Shown: positions 53,458 to 61,645 of the stretch, piece by piece
Numbering within the stretch: position 1 is the first letter of the stretch
Layout of the letters: every line of letters begins with the position of its first letter
From: Pedobacter caeni
GTDB lineage: Bacteria; Bacteroidota; Bacteroidia; Sphingobacteriales; Sphingobacteriaceae
Direction of reading: 5' to 3'
Length of the DNA stretch: 64,000 bases
Assembly (NCBI RefSeq): GCF_900129215.1
Contig: NZ_FQUQ01000006.1
Coordinates: 313,032-377,031, forward strand
Translations under genes and position numbers: made by a program
Notes under the pieces: model-generated
Database searches by the model: none
Told to the model about the DNA's origin: nothing
The model's input: the letters and a program-made list of their open reading frames with translations, nothing else

Positions 53458-53484
53458 GGAGAAACCTGAGCTTCAGGCTTCTCC
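53458..53484 (-). terminator. Hairpin terminator after copZ
   Basis: GGAGAAACCTGA (53458-53469) faces TCAGGCTTCTCC (53473-53484) with one mismatch and a three-base loop. On the minus strand it is followed by TGATTTATTT. It would end the copA-copZ transcript about 40 bases after the copZ stop. Confidence 0.6.
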
Positions 53485-53523
53485 ATTTAAATTCACATCA
53501 TTATATTACTAATTATCAATAGC

Positions 53524-53736
53524 TTATATTTTCTCAGCTACAAATCCAGCTTTGCTTAAGGTATCTTTAATCACCTGTGCATCCAGAGATTCATTTCCTT
53601 CTATGGTAAGGATTTTATCCAGGTTATCGGTATCCACTTCCCATTTAGAAACTTCTGAAAGGCCATTTAAGTGCGGGGTTACAGTTGCCACACAGCCACT
53701 ACATTTGATATTGGTTTTGAATTTTAACGTTTCCAT
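53524..53736 (-). CDS. copZ: CopZ-like cytoplasmic copper chaperone
   Basis: 70-residue single HMA domain, no signal peptide. The metal site is KCSGC (Cys12, Cys15), preceded by the METLKFKTNI strand; the Met usual before the first Cys is Lys here. The pattern beta-alpha-beta-beta-alpha-beta is complete, ending KAGFVAEKI. It should bind Cu(I) in the cytoplasm and hand it to the adjacent P-type ATPase, whose gene ends 29 bases upstream on the same strand. Confidence 0.9.
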   Translation of the reverse strand: METLKFKTNIKCSGCVATVTPHLNGLSEVSKWEVDTDNLDKILTIEGNESLDAQVIKDTLSKAGFVAEKI

Positions 53737-53765
53737 TTGAATTATTTAATTATGATTGATATTGA

Positions 53766-55994
53766 TTAACTTAATTTGGAGAGTTTTAGTCTCAGACTAT
53801 TTCCTACTACGGATACAGAACTCAGGGCCATTGCTGCACCAGCGATCATTGGGTTGAGTAAAAATCCATTGAACGGATAGAGTAAGCCCGCTGCAATGGG
53901 AATCCCGATCAGGTTATAGATAAATGCCCAGAACAGGTTCTGACGGATAGCACGTACCGTAAGTTTAGAAAGTCTCAATGCTTTAGGCACCTGTTGCAGG
54001 TCTGAGGAAACCAGGGTGATCTTCGCCACATCGATGGCAATATCAGAGCCTTTCCCCATGGCAATAGAAACATCTGCCTGGGCCAATGCCTGACTGTCAT
54101 TGATGCCATCACCTACCATGGCCACTACTTTTCCCTGAACCTGCAGTTCTTTCACAAAATCTGATTTATCAGAAGGCAAAACCTCAGCTTTGAAATGGTC
54201 AATCCCAGCATGTTTGGCTACTGAAGCCGCTGTCTGCTGATTGTCACCGGTCAACATATAAACTTCTATTCCCTGTGCTTTTAAAGCAGCTACCGCTTTA
54301 GCAGAACCTTCTTTGATCTTATCTGCAATCGCTACGATGGCTAAAACCTGTGTGGCATTGGCCAGATAAATTACCGTTTGTGCCTGTTCCTGCAATTGCA
54401 AAACCCGGCTTTCCAATTCCCTGGAAACTGAAATCTGTTGTTCTTTCAAAATTTTATGGCTTCCTGCCCAGTACTTATCACCATTAAAAACACCCTCAAC
54501 CCCTTTTCCTGTTAAGCTTTCGAAATTACTGATCTGTGCCGCTTTTATACCCGCTTCTTTCAGGTGGTTTACAATTGCTTCCGCAAGCGGATGCTCGGAG
54601 GCATGTTCCAATGCCAGCAGAATTCCAGATAATTCATCTTTTTCTTTAGGGAGATCTGCTGCCCATTCGACCATGGTCACTTCTGGTTTTCCGGCAGTAA
54701 TGGTTCCTGTTTTATCGAGGATCACCGCATTTACTTTATAACCCAGCTCCAATGCTTCTGCATCTTTAATCAGGATGCCACTTTCGGCGCCTTTCCCTAT
54801 CCCCACCATAATGGCTGTAGGTGTTGCCAATCCTAACGCACAAGGACAGGCAATCACAAGTACAGTCACCATTGCCAAAAGGCCATGAGTAAAGGCATGT
54901 TCCCCTCCAAAGAGCAACCATGCACCTAAAGTCAGTACGGCAATCAGCATCACTATAGGAACAAAGATTCCTGCAATTTTATCAACCAGTTTCTGTACAG
55001 GAGCTTTTGAGCCCTGTGCATCCTGAACCAATTTTATGATTTGTGCAAGCATGGTTTCCCCGCCTACCTTTTCTGCTTTAAAGCGGAAACTTCCTTTTTG
55101 ATTGATCGTTCCGGCAAAGACTTTATCTCCTTCCGTTTTAGAAACCGCTACAGGCTCTCCGGTAATCATGCTTTCGTCCACGTATGAACTTCCGGAATAA
55201 ACGATCCCATCTACAGGAATTTTCTCTCCTGAACGGACCATCAGCTGATCCCCGATATGCACATCCGATACCGGAATCTCTTTTTCTCCATCTTCTGTAA
55301 CCAGAAGTACTGTTTTCGGCTGTAAGCCAACGAGCTTTTTAATGGCCGAAGAGGTATTGGATTTTGCCTTTTCTTCGAGTAGTTTCCCTAACATGATAAA
55401 GACAATCACTACCGCAGCAGCTTCAAAATATACATGGGGATGCAAACCTCTGGAATGCCAGAATTCCGGATAAAAGGTGTTGAACACACTAAAGATATAG
55501 GCAATCCCTGTACTCAGAGCAACCAGGGTATCCATATTGGCCTTCCCGTGCCGGGCCTGTTTCCAGGCATTGATAAAAAAGTTCCTTCCAAAAATAAACA
55601 GGATAGGCGTGGTCAATGCCAGCATATAATAATTGCCATTCGGCATGTCCATGAACAACATTCCAATGATCACCACTGGCAACGCCAGGATCGAAGAAGC
55701 AATCATTCTCTTTTTTAAAGACTCATAATTGTTCTTTTGCAGCTCTTCCTGTTTCTCTTTTGCCCCTTCGCTTTCCAGGATCAGGTCATACCCGATAGAC
55801 TGAACTACTTTCTGAAAGGCTGCAGGCTGTATCTGGTCTGGGTGAAAAGTTACTTTTACAGATTGAGTGGCATAATTCACTTCCGCATGATCCACCCCTT
55901 CCTGAGCACCAATCATAGATTGGACACTCGTAGCACAGGAAGCACAGGTCATTCCTAAAACGGGCAAGGTCAGGGTTTCTATATTTTCTTTCAT
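53766..55994 (-). CDS. copA: P1B-type Cu(I)-transporting ATPase
   Basis: 742 residues. One N-terminal HMA domain with GMTCASC (Cys17, Cys20); helices from about 98; actuator TGE at 278-280; membrane copper site CPC at 383-385 in IACPCALGLATPTA; phosphorylated Asp427 in DKTGT; the P1B marker SEHPLA near 475; and GDGINDSQAL near 640. C-terminal helices carry the conserved YNLIGIP and the Met-Ser/Ser pattern of Cu(I) pumps. It exports Cu(I) from the cytoplasm to the periplasm, where the Cus system can expel it. It heads a transcript with copZ and has a TACCTTTG element just upstream. Confidence 0.95.
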   Translation of the reverse strand: MKENIETLTLPVLGMTCASCATSVQSMIGAQEGVDHAEVNYATQSVKVTFHPDQIQPAAFQKVVQSIGYDLILESEGAKEKQEELQKNNYESLKKRMIASSILALPVVIIGMLFMDMPNGNYYMLALTTPILFIFGRNFFINAWKQARHGKANMDTLVALSTGIAYIFSVFNTFYPEFWHSRGLHPHVYFEAAAVVIVFIMLGKLLEEKAKSNTSSAIKKLVGLQPKTVLLVTEDGEKEIPVSDVHIGDQLMVRSGEKIPVDGIVYSGSSYVDESMITGEPVAVSKTEGDKVFAGTINQKGSFRFKAEKVGGETMLAQIIKLVQDAQGSKAPVQKLVDKIAGIFVPIVMLIAVLTLGAWLLFGGEHAFTHGLLAMVTVLVIACPCALGLATPTAIMVGIGKGAESGILIKDAEALELGYKVNAVILDKTGTITAGKPEVTMVEWAADLPKEKDELSGILLALEHASEHPLAEAIVNHLKEAGIKAAQISNFESLTGKGVEGVFNGDKYWAGSHKILKEQQISVSRELESRVLQLQEQAQTVIYLANATQVLAIVAIADKIKEGSAKAVAALKAQGIEVYMLTGDNQQTAASVAKHAGIDHFKAEVLPSDKSDFVKELQVQGKVVAMVGDGINDSQALAQADVSIAMGKGSDIAIDVAKITLVSSDLQQVPKALRLSKLTVRAIRQNLFWAFIYNLIGIPIAAGLLYPFNGFLLNPMIAGAAMALSSVSVVGNSLRLKLSKLS

Positions 55995-56017
55995 GACGTA
56001 TGGTTTAGATTCTAAGA

Positions 56018-56025
56018 CAAAGGTA
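56018..56025 (-). promoter_or_regulatory. TAnnTTTG -7 element of copA
   Basis: On the minus strand TACCTTTG, 24 bases before the copA ATG, matches the consensus. It overlaps a loose inverted repeat (AGGTACC at 56021-56027 facing GGGTCCT at 56033-56039, five of seven positions paired), which may be a metal-regulator site. No TTTG is seen at the -33 distance, which would fit an activator-dependent promoter. Confidence 0.45.
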
Positions 56026-56288
56026 CCGTAAGGGGTCCTCTACTATTTTACAGGATTTCGGGAAAGATTTACATAATATCAGCGAAGCGTACCATAAGCA
56101 CATGCAGGACTATCCGAAGGAGGACAAGACCTGATGCAGCGTAACTTCCCCATGATTCCGGATAAATCCCATAAAAACAACCTTACATACCTACCGGTAA
56201 CAGACTGAAAATTAATCAAATCATCAAACATTTCAGGGTTTTTATCGTTTATTAATTACGCTTTCTTCTTGAAATTCAACCAATTCTA

Positions 56289-56549
56289 ATGATCAATATT
56301 ATGACAAAGATTAATATGTGTTTTGAGCATCAGGTTGCAGTGAAAGCTTTCTTTGTTAACAGAGATAAAATAAAGGATCCTGCGATCATAAAATACCTCA
56401 GGAGCGATCCTGAAGGCATTTTGGAGATTTCACTAGATGGATTGAAAAAAGGAAAATGGAAGATGACCCTGGAATGGAACTACGAAGAGAAAGACTATTC
56501 ACTCGTGAAAGACATCATCATACCTGTCGCCGAAAAGACTGCATTTTAA
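56289..56549 (+). CDS. Short ORF, possibly derived from a FixH/CcoH-like domain
   Basis: 86 codons. The central part (AVKAFFVNRDKIKD, EGILEISLDGLKKGKWKMTLEWNYEEKDYSLVKDIIIP in two pieces) resembles the C-terminal half of FixH/CcoH from Bacteroidota, but the N-terminal membrane helix of FixH is missing. It could be a remnant, a free-standing domain, or an unrelated small protein. No signal peptide or clear ribosome site is seen, and the neighbouring genes are not cytochrome cbb3 genes, although FixH genes do often sit next to copper ATPases. Confidence 0.45.
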   Translation: MINIMTKINMCFEHQVAVKAFFVNRDKIKDPAIIKYLRSDPEGILEISLDGLKKGKWKMTLEWNYEEKDYSLVKDIIIPVAEKTAF

Positions 56550-56798
56550 CCAGCAACAACATTCAACCCACAGCCTGTCCAGAACGCTCTCTTATTAAAC
56601 AGCATTGTGATTTCTTTTAACCATCAGATAATTGAAAAAATACTTAGTATTAGGTATTCTTTGTGTTGGACCTTATAGCTAAATTTAGTTATAAAATTAA
56701 TGACACTATGGCGCTCAAAAACCTCTCTCTTTTCGTTGGTCGATACCATCGTGGATTAGTATAATTCAATTATCCCAGTAAACATAATCCAAATCATA

Positions 56799-57116
56799 AT
56801 GAGTAATTTCAACATCACACTGACCTTGGATAGCAAGGTTCATGCAGTAGAATTCTGTCGCCTGGAAAATGTGACATTCGAACCGCACATCGCTTCGTTC
56901 AATTTTAAAAATGGGAAATGGGTAGCAGATCACAAAAATTTCCCGGTCAGCATTGACAACATACTTGACCTGATGATCATTGTTCGCGGAAATCCGGGGA
57001 CTACCTGTGAATTAACGGTAAAAGCAGATCAGGGAGTCATTAAAAAATTCGCACCGTATTTTCCTTTCGCACCGAATGGTCATACCTTTTTTAAACAAAA
57101 TATTCAGCTGCCCTGA
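56799..57116 (+). CDS. Small cytoplasmic protein of unknown function (105 aa)
   Basis: 105 residues, predicted all-beta (alternating hydrophobic pattern: FNITLTLDSKVHAVEFCRLENVTF, LDLMIIVRGNPGTTCELTVKAD in two stretches), without signal peptide. I do not recognise a family. Its TGA shares one base with the ATG of the following gene (TGATG at 57114-57118), so the two are translationally coupled and probably act together although one product is cytoplasmic and the other exported. ATG spacing and reading frame are good; the upstream 249 bases contain nothing I can name. Confidence 0.75.
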   Translation: MSNFNITLTLDSKVHAVEFCRLENVTFEPHIASFNFKNGKWVADHKNFPVSIDNILDLMIIVRGNPGTTCELTVKADQGVIKKFAPYFPFAPNGHTFFKQNIQLP

Positions 57117-58204
57117 TGAAAAAGCAATTACTTGTCCTTCTGATTTGCATGAGTGTTCAACATGCATTTGCACAAACGATTATCCAGGATAATAAAGGGC
57201 AAACTTCTGTCGATCTCAAACCTGCGAAAGCAGATGCAGCTGATAAAACCAAGGTTGATTCCATTCCATTTGGTGCCGGCTTGATTAAGTTCAGTACCAT
57301 CGAAAAAAAAATCGAGCTAAATTACTATCAGTATTTTAGGCCCCTAAACCCCTCTTTTTTGAGCGTTTCTGCTTCCGGTGAAATTAAAAACAGTATTGGA
57401 TCTGTTTTCTCAACAGGCAATCTGGAGCCAGGCGCTAATGTCAAAATCAAATATGGTAAGCGGCTTTTTAGCAGAAGTATTCCCAACTTTAACGATTGGG
57501 AGGAAGAATTTAAAAGTAAAAATGGAAGAGATCCATCCAACGAAGAAATAGGAAAATTTATTAAAGACATGCCAACAGCATCAGACCTTTGGCTTGTGAC
57601 CAATGCCGGTTTCTCTGGCTCCAAGTTCAAATTGTTTTCCCCCGATTCGGCCTATGCTTCCCAGTTTAAAAAGATCAATTTTTCTTCGCCCGAATTTAAC
57701 ATCGGATTTAACTATTGGAACGCAAAAATTGCCAACTGTACGGTGCTGCTTGGAGCGACCCTGGGGATTAAACAAACCAACAATTTTGACGATCTGGTAG
57801 AAAGCACAGCTGAAGATGTAATCACCAAAACAGATGCAGCTAGCGGAAGTAGCAGAAAAGTGACTGAAAAAAATACCGTTTACAAAGGGAAGTATAATGA
57901 AGTCTGGACATACCCCCTGAACATAGATCTGTATTTCAAACCACAGAAATTTGACAATGTCGCTTTTCTGGCTTTTAGCAGAACAGAATTTTATAAGGGC
58001 GACCAGAAAGCACAAACCAAACTTGGTGTCGGTTTCTATCTTTTGCGCAAAAATGACATGTTTGACCCGGTATTTGGTATTAATATAGACTACAAAGACG
58101 TAGGTAATGCAGACCAGACAGATGATGATAAAAAAGCTATTAGTAAGCTGAATGTTGGATTGGTCTTCAATATTTTCCCTTTACTATTTAGAAAGAAGGG
58201 ATAA
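57116..58204 (+). CDS. Predicted outer-membrane or periplasmic beta-rich protein, unknown
   Basis: 362 residues with signal peptide (MKKQLLVLLICMSVQHAFAQ). The mature sequence has the alternating hydrophobic/aromatic strands of an outer-membrane barrel: ELNYYQYFRPLNPSFLSVSA, DLWLVTNAGFSGSKFKLF, FNIGFNYWNAKIANCTVLLGATLGI in part, TKLGVGFYLLRKND, VFGINIDYKD, LNVGLVFNIFPLLF. A charged stretch (NDWEEEFKSKNGRDPSNEE) about residues 122-145 may be an extracellular or periplasmic loop. No known family is recognised. It is coupled to the preceding 105-residue protein by a one-base stop/start overlap and ends at the hairpin at 58215. Confidence 0.78.
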   Translation: MKKQLLVLLICMSVQHAFAQTIIQDNKGQTSVDLKPAKADAADKTKVDSIPFGAGLIKFSTIEKKIELNYYQYFRPLNPSFLSVSASGEIKNSIGSVFSTGNLEPGANVKIKYGKRLFSRSIPNFNDWEEEFKSKNGRDPSNEEIGKFIKDMPTASDLWLVTNAGFSGSKFKLFSPDSAYASQFKKINFSSPEFNIGFNYWNAKIANCTVLLGATLGIKQTNNFDDLVESTAEDVITKTDAASGSSRKVTEKNTVYKGKYNEVWTYPLNIDLYFKPQKFDNVAFLAFSRTEFYKGDQKAQTKLGVGFYLLRKNDMFDPVFGINIDYKDVGNADQTDDDKKAISKLNVGLVFNIFPLLFRKKG

Positions 58205-58214
58205 ACGAGCCTAT

Positions 58215-58255
58215 TAGAAATGTCAATGCTTTCGTTAACAAGCATGACATTTCTA
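58215..58255 (+). terminator. Hairpin terminator after the 56799-58204 gene pair
   Basis: TAGAAATGTCAATGCTT (58215-58231) pairs with AAGCATGACATTTCTA (58240-58255) over 16 base pairs with a single bulged A, around an eight-base loop. It lies 11 bases after the stop. The T-tract is weak, but position and stem length support termination and insulation of the next promoter. Confidence 0.65.
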
Positions 58256-58285
58256 TTGGCATTTATAGATGCCTTTCAAATAATT

Positions 58286-58315
58286 TTTGATTAATGGTTT
58301 TATTTTATAGATTTG
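58286..58315 (+). promoter_or_regulatory. Bacteroidota-type promoter of the GntR regulator gene
   Basis: TTTG at 58286-58289 and TAGATTTG at 58308-58315 match the -33 (TTTG) and -7 (TAnnTTTG) elements with an 18-base gap. Transcription would begin near 58321. The -7 element overlaps the first operator copy (58313-58324), a layout expected for repression. It also shows that a TTG codon at 58313 cannot be the translation start. Confidence 0.7.
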
Positions 58316-58339
58316 GTAAACCAATTATTGGTAAACCAA
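58313..58339 (+). promoter_or_regulatory. Tandem GntR/FadR-type operator pair
   Basis: Two identical 12-bp sites, TTGGTAAACCAA (58313-58324 and 58328-58339), each a TTGGT-ACCAA palindrome with a two-base centre, are 15 bases apart centre to centre. This closely resembles the TTGGTATACCAA-type sites of hexuronate regulators UxuR/ExuR in the same FCD subfamily. They overlap the -7 element and transcription start of the adjacent FadR-type regulator gene, so autoregulation and control of the alginate operon are likely. Confidence 0.75.
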
Positions 58340-58348
58340 ATATATCGT

Positions 58349-59086
58349 ATGAAATCATTTATAGAAACGATCAGATCTATAGAGGTGGAGACTCCCGTAG
58401 ATAAAATCATCGGGCAGCTCAAACAACTCATTACCTCAGGACAGCTTCAACCCGGCGACCGCCTTCCTGCGGAAAGACTTCTTGCAGAGAAGTTTGGTGT
58501 AGGCCGCAGTTATGTTCGTGAAGCGATTTTAAAACTGGAGTTTTATGGCCTGCTCAAAACCAATCCTCAAAGTGGCACTTATGTTTCCGGCTTAAGCATC
58601 AAAGTTCTGGACAGCATCATTACCGATATCATAAAATTCAATAAGGAAGATTTCAATGCCCTTCTTGAAGCCAGGTATTACCTGGAACTTGATGCCGTAA
58701 AACTCGCCGCAGAAAGAAGAACAGCACAGGACCTGATTAGTCTGAATGAAGCTTTGTTAGAGTATGAAGCAAAAGTAAATGCCAACCAGAATGCGGTGGA
58801 AGAAGACATGATTTTTCACATCTGCATTGCCAAGGCTTCCAAAAACTCAGTCATCGAATCCATGATCCTGATTCTTATTCCCGACCTGATCAAAAGCATT
58901 GTCGAGAATAAAATATGTGGGGATAACCGTGGGGTACTGGCCATTGACGAACATAGAAAAATTTTAAAAGCAATACAGGATCAGGACATTGATGCAGCCG
59001 AAAATGCGGTAGCTGCACATTTAAATGACATGTTCCAGATTAGCAAAGCGGGATTTGCCGCACAAAAGATTGTACATGGTAACTAA
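58349..59086 (+). CDS. FadR/UxuR-type GntR regulator (FCD domain) of polyuronate catabolism
   Basis: 245 residues from ATG 58349. A TTG at 58313 would give 12 extra residues coded by the operator itself and upstream of the likely transcription start, so it is rejected. The winged helix covers about 15-85 (LITSGQLQPGDRLPAERLLAEKF, VGRSYVREAILKLEFYGLL), then the helical FCD domain (ARYYLELDAVKLAAERR) with metal/ligand residues in EEDMIFHICIA, DEHRKILKAI and AAHLNDM. FCD regulators release DNA on binding small carboxylates; the operon context points to a 2-keto-3-deoxy-gluconate or unsaturated uronate inducer. Confidence 0.9.
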   Translation: MKSFIETIRSIEVETPVDKIIGQLKQLITSGQLQPGDRLPAERLLAEKFGVGRSYVREAILKLEFYGLLKTNPQSGTYVSGLSIKVLDSIITDIIKFNKEDFNALLEARYYLELDAVKLAAERRTAQDLISLNEALLEYEAKVNANQNAVEEDMIFHICIAKASKNSVIESMILILIPDLIKSIVENKICGDNRGVLAIDEHRKILKAIQDQDIDAAENAVAAHLNDMFQISKAGFAAQKIVHGN

Positions 59087-59145
59087 ATAAAAACGCCCTC
59101 AGAAATATGGCATAAGCCGTAAATTTTAATCTTCTTAACATCATT

Positions 59146-61281
59146 ATGAACTACTTAAAAAAGTTGGTATGGGCGCTTATTTGCCTTTTTTTCACCCTCC
59201 CTTGCTTCTCGCAGGAGCATCCTTCGATCATGCTCAGCAAGCAAAACATAGGTGCTTTAAGAAAAGGTATACAGACATATCCCCTGCTTAAAAAGTCTTA
59301 TAAGAAAGTGAAGTCCGATGCCGACAAAGCCATCCTGGAAGCCATTGAAGTACCTGTTCCCAAAGAAGCCGGAGGCGGAAAAAGCCATGAGCAGCACAAA
59401 AAGAACTACATCAGTATGCTCAACTGCGGAATCGCTTATCAGGTTACCGGAGATAAAAAATATGCTGCTTACGTAGAACAAATGCTGTTAAAGTATGCAG
59501 CAGAATATGAAAAATGGCCCTTACACCCGAAAAGAAAAGAAGGTCACCAGGGCGGAAGAATTTTCTGGCAGAGCCTCAATGATTTTGTATGGCAGGTATA
59601 TACCATCCAAAGTTATGATCTGGTTCATGATGCCCTCTCTGCCACTAACAGAAAAACCATTGAAACAAAGCTGTTTGAACCTATCCTCAAATTTTTCACG
59701 GTAGACTGTGCAGAAACTTTTGACAAAATTCATAACCATGCCACCTGGGATGTGGCAGCAGTAGGCATGACGGGTTATGTGATCAACAAACCGGAATATG
59801 TACAAATGGCCTTAAAAGGTTCAGCTAAAGATGGTAAGACCGGTTACCTCGCTCAGATCGACCAGCTCTTTTCTCCGGATGGGTATTATACAGAAGGACC
59901 TTATTATCAACGCTATGCCTTACTTCCTTTTGTCATCTTTGCGAAGACCATCAACAACTATCAACCAGAACTTAAGATCTTCCAATACCGCGACCAGCTA
60001 CTGGCAAAAGCCATCCAAACCTCTTTGCAGCTGACCTATACCGACGGAACTTTCTTCCCGATCAACGATGCCATTAAAGGTAAAACCTATGAATCTTCGG
60101 AACTCGTTTATGGAGTAGACATTGCCTATGCAGACATTAAGGCTTCGCCTGATCTTCTGGACATTGCAGAGAAACAAGGAGAAGTGGTGATTTCTGATGC
60201 AGGTTTAAAAATTGCCATGGACCTGAGTGCGGGCAAGTCGAAACCCTTTGCCTATCAGAGCCAACTGATTAAAGATGGGGCTTCGGGCAAGGAAGGTGGT
60301 CTTGGGATCCTGAGGTATGGCAGCAATGAAGATCAGCAGGCCGTACTGGTTAAGGCTGCTTCGCAGGGAATGGGGCATGGTCATTTCGACCGTTTAAACC
60401 TATTGTATTACGACAATGGGGTCGAAATATTCCCTGATTATGGCTCTGCCAGGTTCATCAACATTGAATCTAAAAAAGGCGGGGATTACCTTCCTGAAAA
60501 CAAATCCTGGGCCAAGCAAACCATTGCCCATAATACGTTAACGGTCGACCAGACTTCAAATTTTAAAGCCAATGCAGACCTTGCCCAGCAAACCGCGGCA
60601 TCGGTTAGCTATTTTAAGGTTGATAAAGACCTGCAGGTTTTCAGTGCCGATGAAAACCATGCTTATCCGGGAGTTCAAATGAACCGGACCACGGCTTTGC
60701 TTAAGGTCAAAGAACTTCAAAAACCATTATTAATCGACGTATTCAGGGTGAATTCAGATAAAGCACATCAATATGACCTTCCCTTCTGGTATAAAGGTCA
60801 TCTGGTGGATGCTGCTCCAAAAACCAAAGGATTTACCGATCAGCTGAAGCCATTGGGTAGTAAATATGGCTACGAACACATCTGGCTTAACGCTGAACAA
60901 GCTGTTCCTGAAAAAAGCGGATACCTCAGCATCTTAAACAACAAGCGCTTTTATACCGTTCATTTTGCAAGCAATGCCGATCTGAGTTTAAAGTTATTGT
61001 CATTGGGTGCCAATGATCCCGATTCAAATCTGCTGGAAAGCAAAGCTTTTATGCTTTCTTCCGCAAACAGTAAAGACCAGCTATTTTTCAGCATTACCGA
61101 AACACATGGACAAACCAATCCGGTAAGCGAAACCACCACCGGAGCAAAAAGCCAGATCAGCGATCTGAAGATCGTAGAAAGTGCTCCCAACCAGGCTTCC
61201 CTTTCCTTTAAAGTGAAGGGTAAAACTTATCAATATCAGATCAATTACAACGACAAAGAAAACTTCATAAAAATCAACTAA
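59146..61281 (+). CDS. PL17-type oligoalginate lyase (heparinase II/III fold)
   Basis: 711 residues with signal peptide (ends PCFSQ). The N-terminal alpha/alpha-toroid contains NHATWDVAAVGM (Asn197, His198) and a Tyr cluster YYTEGPYYQRY (247-257), matching the Asn-His/Tyr catalytic set of PL17 alginate lyases such as Alg17c. The C-terminal heparinase II/III-like beta-sandwich starts near 385 with GMGHGHFDRLNLLYYDNG and IAHNTLTVDQT. PL17_2 enzymes act exolytically on alginate oligomers to give the unsaturated monouronate. The next genes encode KdgF, a hexuronate-type transporter and an SDR, as in known alginate operons. Activity on another uronan cannot be excluded. Confidence 0.9.
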   Translation: MNYLKKLVWALICLFFTLPCFSQEHPSIMLSKQNIGALRKGIQTYPLLKKSYKKVKSDADKAILEAIEVPVPKEAGGGKSHEQHKKNYISMLNCGIAYQVTGDKKYAAYVEQMLLKYAAEYEKWPLHPKRKEGHQGGRIFWQSLNDFVWQVYTIQSYDLVHDALSATNRKTIETKLFEPILKFFTVDCAETFDKIHNHATWDVAAVGMTGYVINKPEYVQMALKGSAKDGKTGYLAQIDQLFSPDGYYTEGPYYQRYALLPFVIFAKTINNYQPELKIFQYRDQLLAKAIQTSLQLTYTDGTFFPINDAIKGKTYESSELVYGVDIAYADIKASPDLLDIAEKQGEVVISDAGLKIAMDLSAGKSKPFAYQSQLIKDGASGKEGGLGILRYGSNEDQQAVLVKAASQGMGHGHFDRLNLLYYDNGVEIFPDYGSARFINIESKKGGDYLPENKSWAKQTIAHNTLTVDQTSNFKANADLAQQTAASVSYFKVDKDLQVFSADENHAYPGVQMNRTTALLKVKELQKPLLIDVFRVNSDKAHQYDLPFWYKGHLVDAAPKTKGFTDQLKPLGSKYGYEHIWLNAEQAVPEKSGYLSILNNKRFYTVHFASNADLSLKLLSLGANDPDSNLLESKAFMLSSANSKDQLFFSITETHGQTNPVSETTTGAKSQISDLKIVESAPNQASLSFKVKGKTYQYQINYNDKENFIKIN

Positions 61282-61286
61282 GCAAC

Positions 61287-61622
61287 ATGTTACAGAGCAA
61301 TTTATTTCAAATAGAAGAACAAGTGGAATGGCAGGATCTAAAAAACGGCGTCAAAAGACAGGTTTATGGATACGACGACAAGATCATGTTAGTGAAAGCA
61401 AAATTTGAAGCTGAAGCCATAGGCGTACTTCATGAACACCACCATTCGCAGGTGACCTATGTAGACAGCGGGGTCTTTGAAATGAGGATTGGTGAAGAGA
61501 AAAGAATCCTGAAAAAAGGAGATGGCTTCTATGCTCCTCCTCATGAAATCCATGGATGTGTATGCCTGGAACCCGGTATCCTCATTGATGTGTTCTCCCC
61601 ACACCGGGAAGATTTCTTGTAA
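61287..61622 (+). CDS. kdgF: KdgF-type cupin (unsaturated uronate linearisation)
   Basis: 111-residue single-domain cupin. First cupin motif LHEHHHSQVTYVDSGVFEM (His49, His51, Gln55) and second motif GDGFYAPPHEIHGCVCLEPG (His89) form the metal site. KdgF turns the 4,5-unsaturated monouronate released by alginate or pectin lyases into the open-chain 4-deoxy-5-keto uronate. The length and the C-terminal DVFSPHREDFL end are characteristic of KdgF. Cytoplasmic or periplasmic (no signal peptide visible). Five bases after the lyase stop, so co-transcribed. Confidence 0.9.
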   Translation: MLQSNLFQIEEQVEWQDLKNGVKRQVYGYDDKIMLVKAKFEAEAIGVLHEHHHSQVTYVDSGVFEMRIGEEKRILKKGDGFYAPPHEIHGCVCLEPGILIDVFSPHREDFL

Positions 61623-61645
61623 ACAATTACCTAAAACTTATTCAA

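Noticed and set aside
58313..58348. TTG start giving 12 extra residues on the GntR regulator
   Set aside because: The extra codons are the tandem operator itself and lie at or before the expected transcription start; the ATG at 58349 gives a normal family N-terminus.
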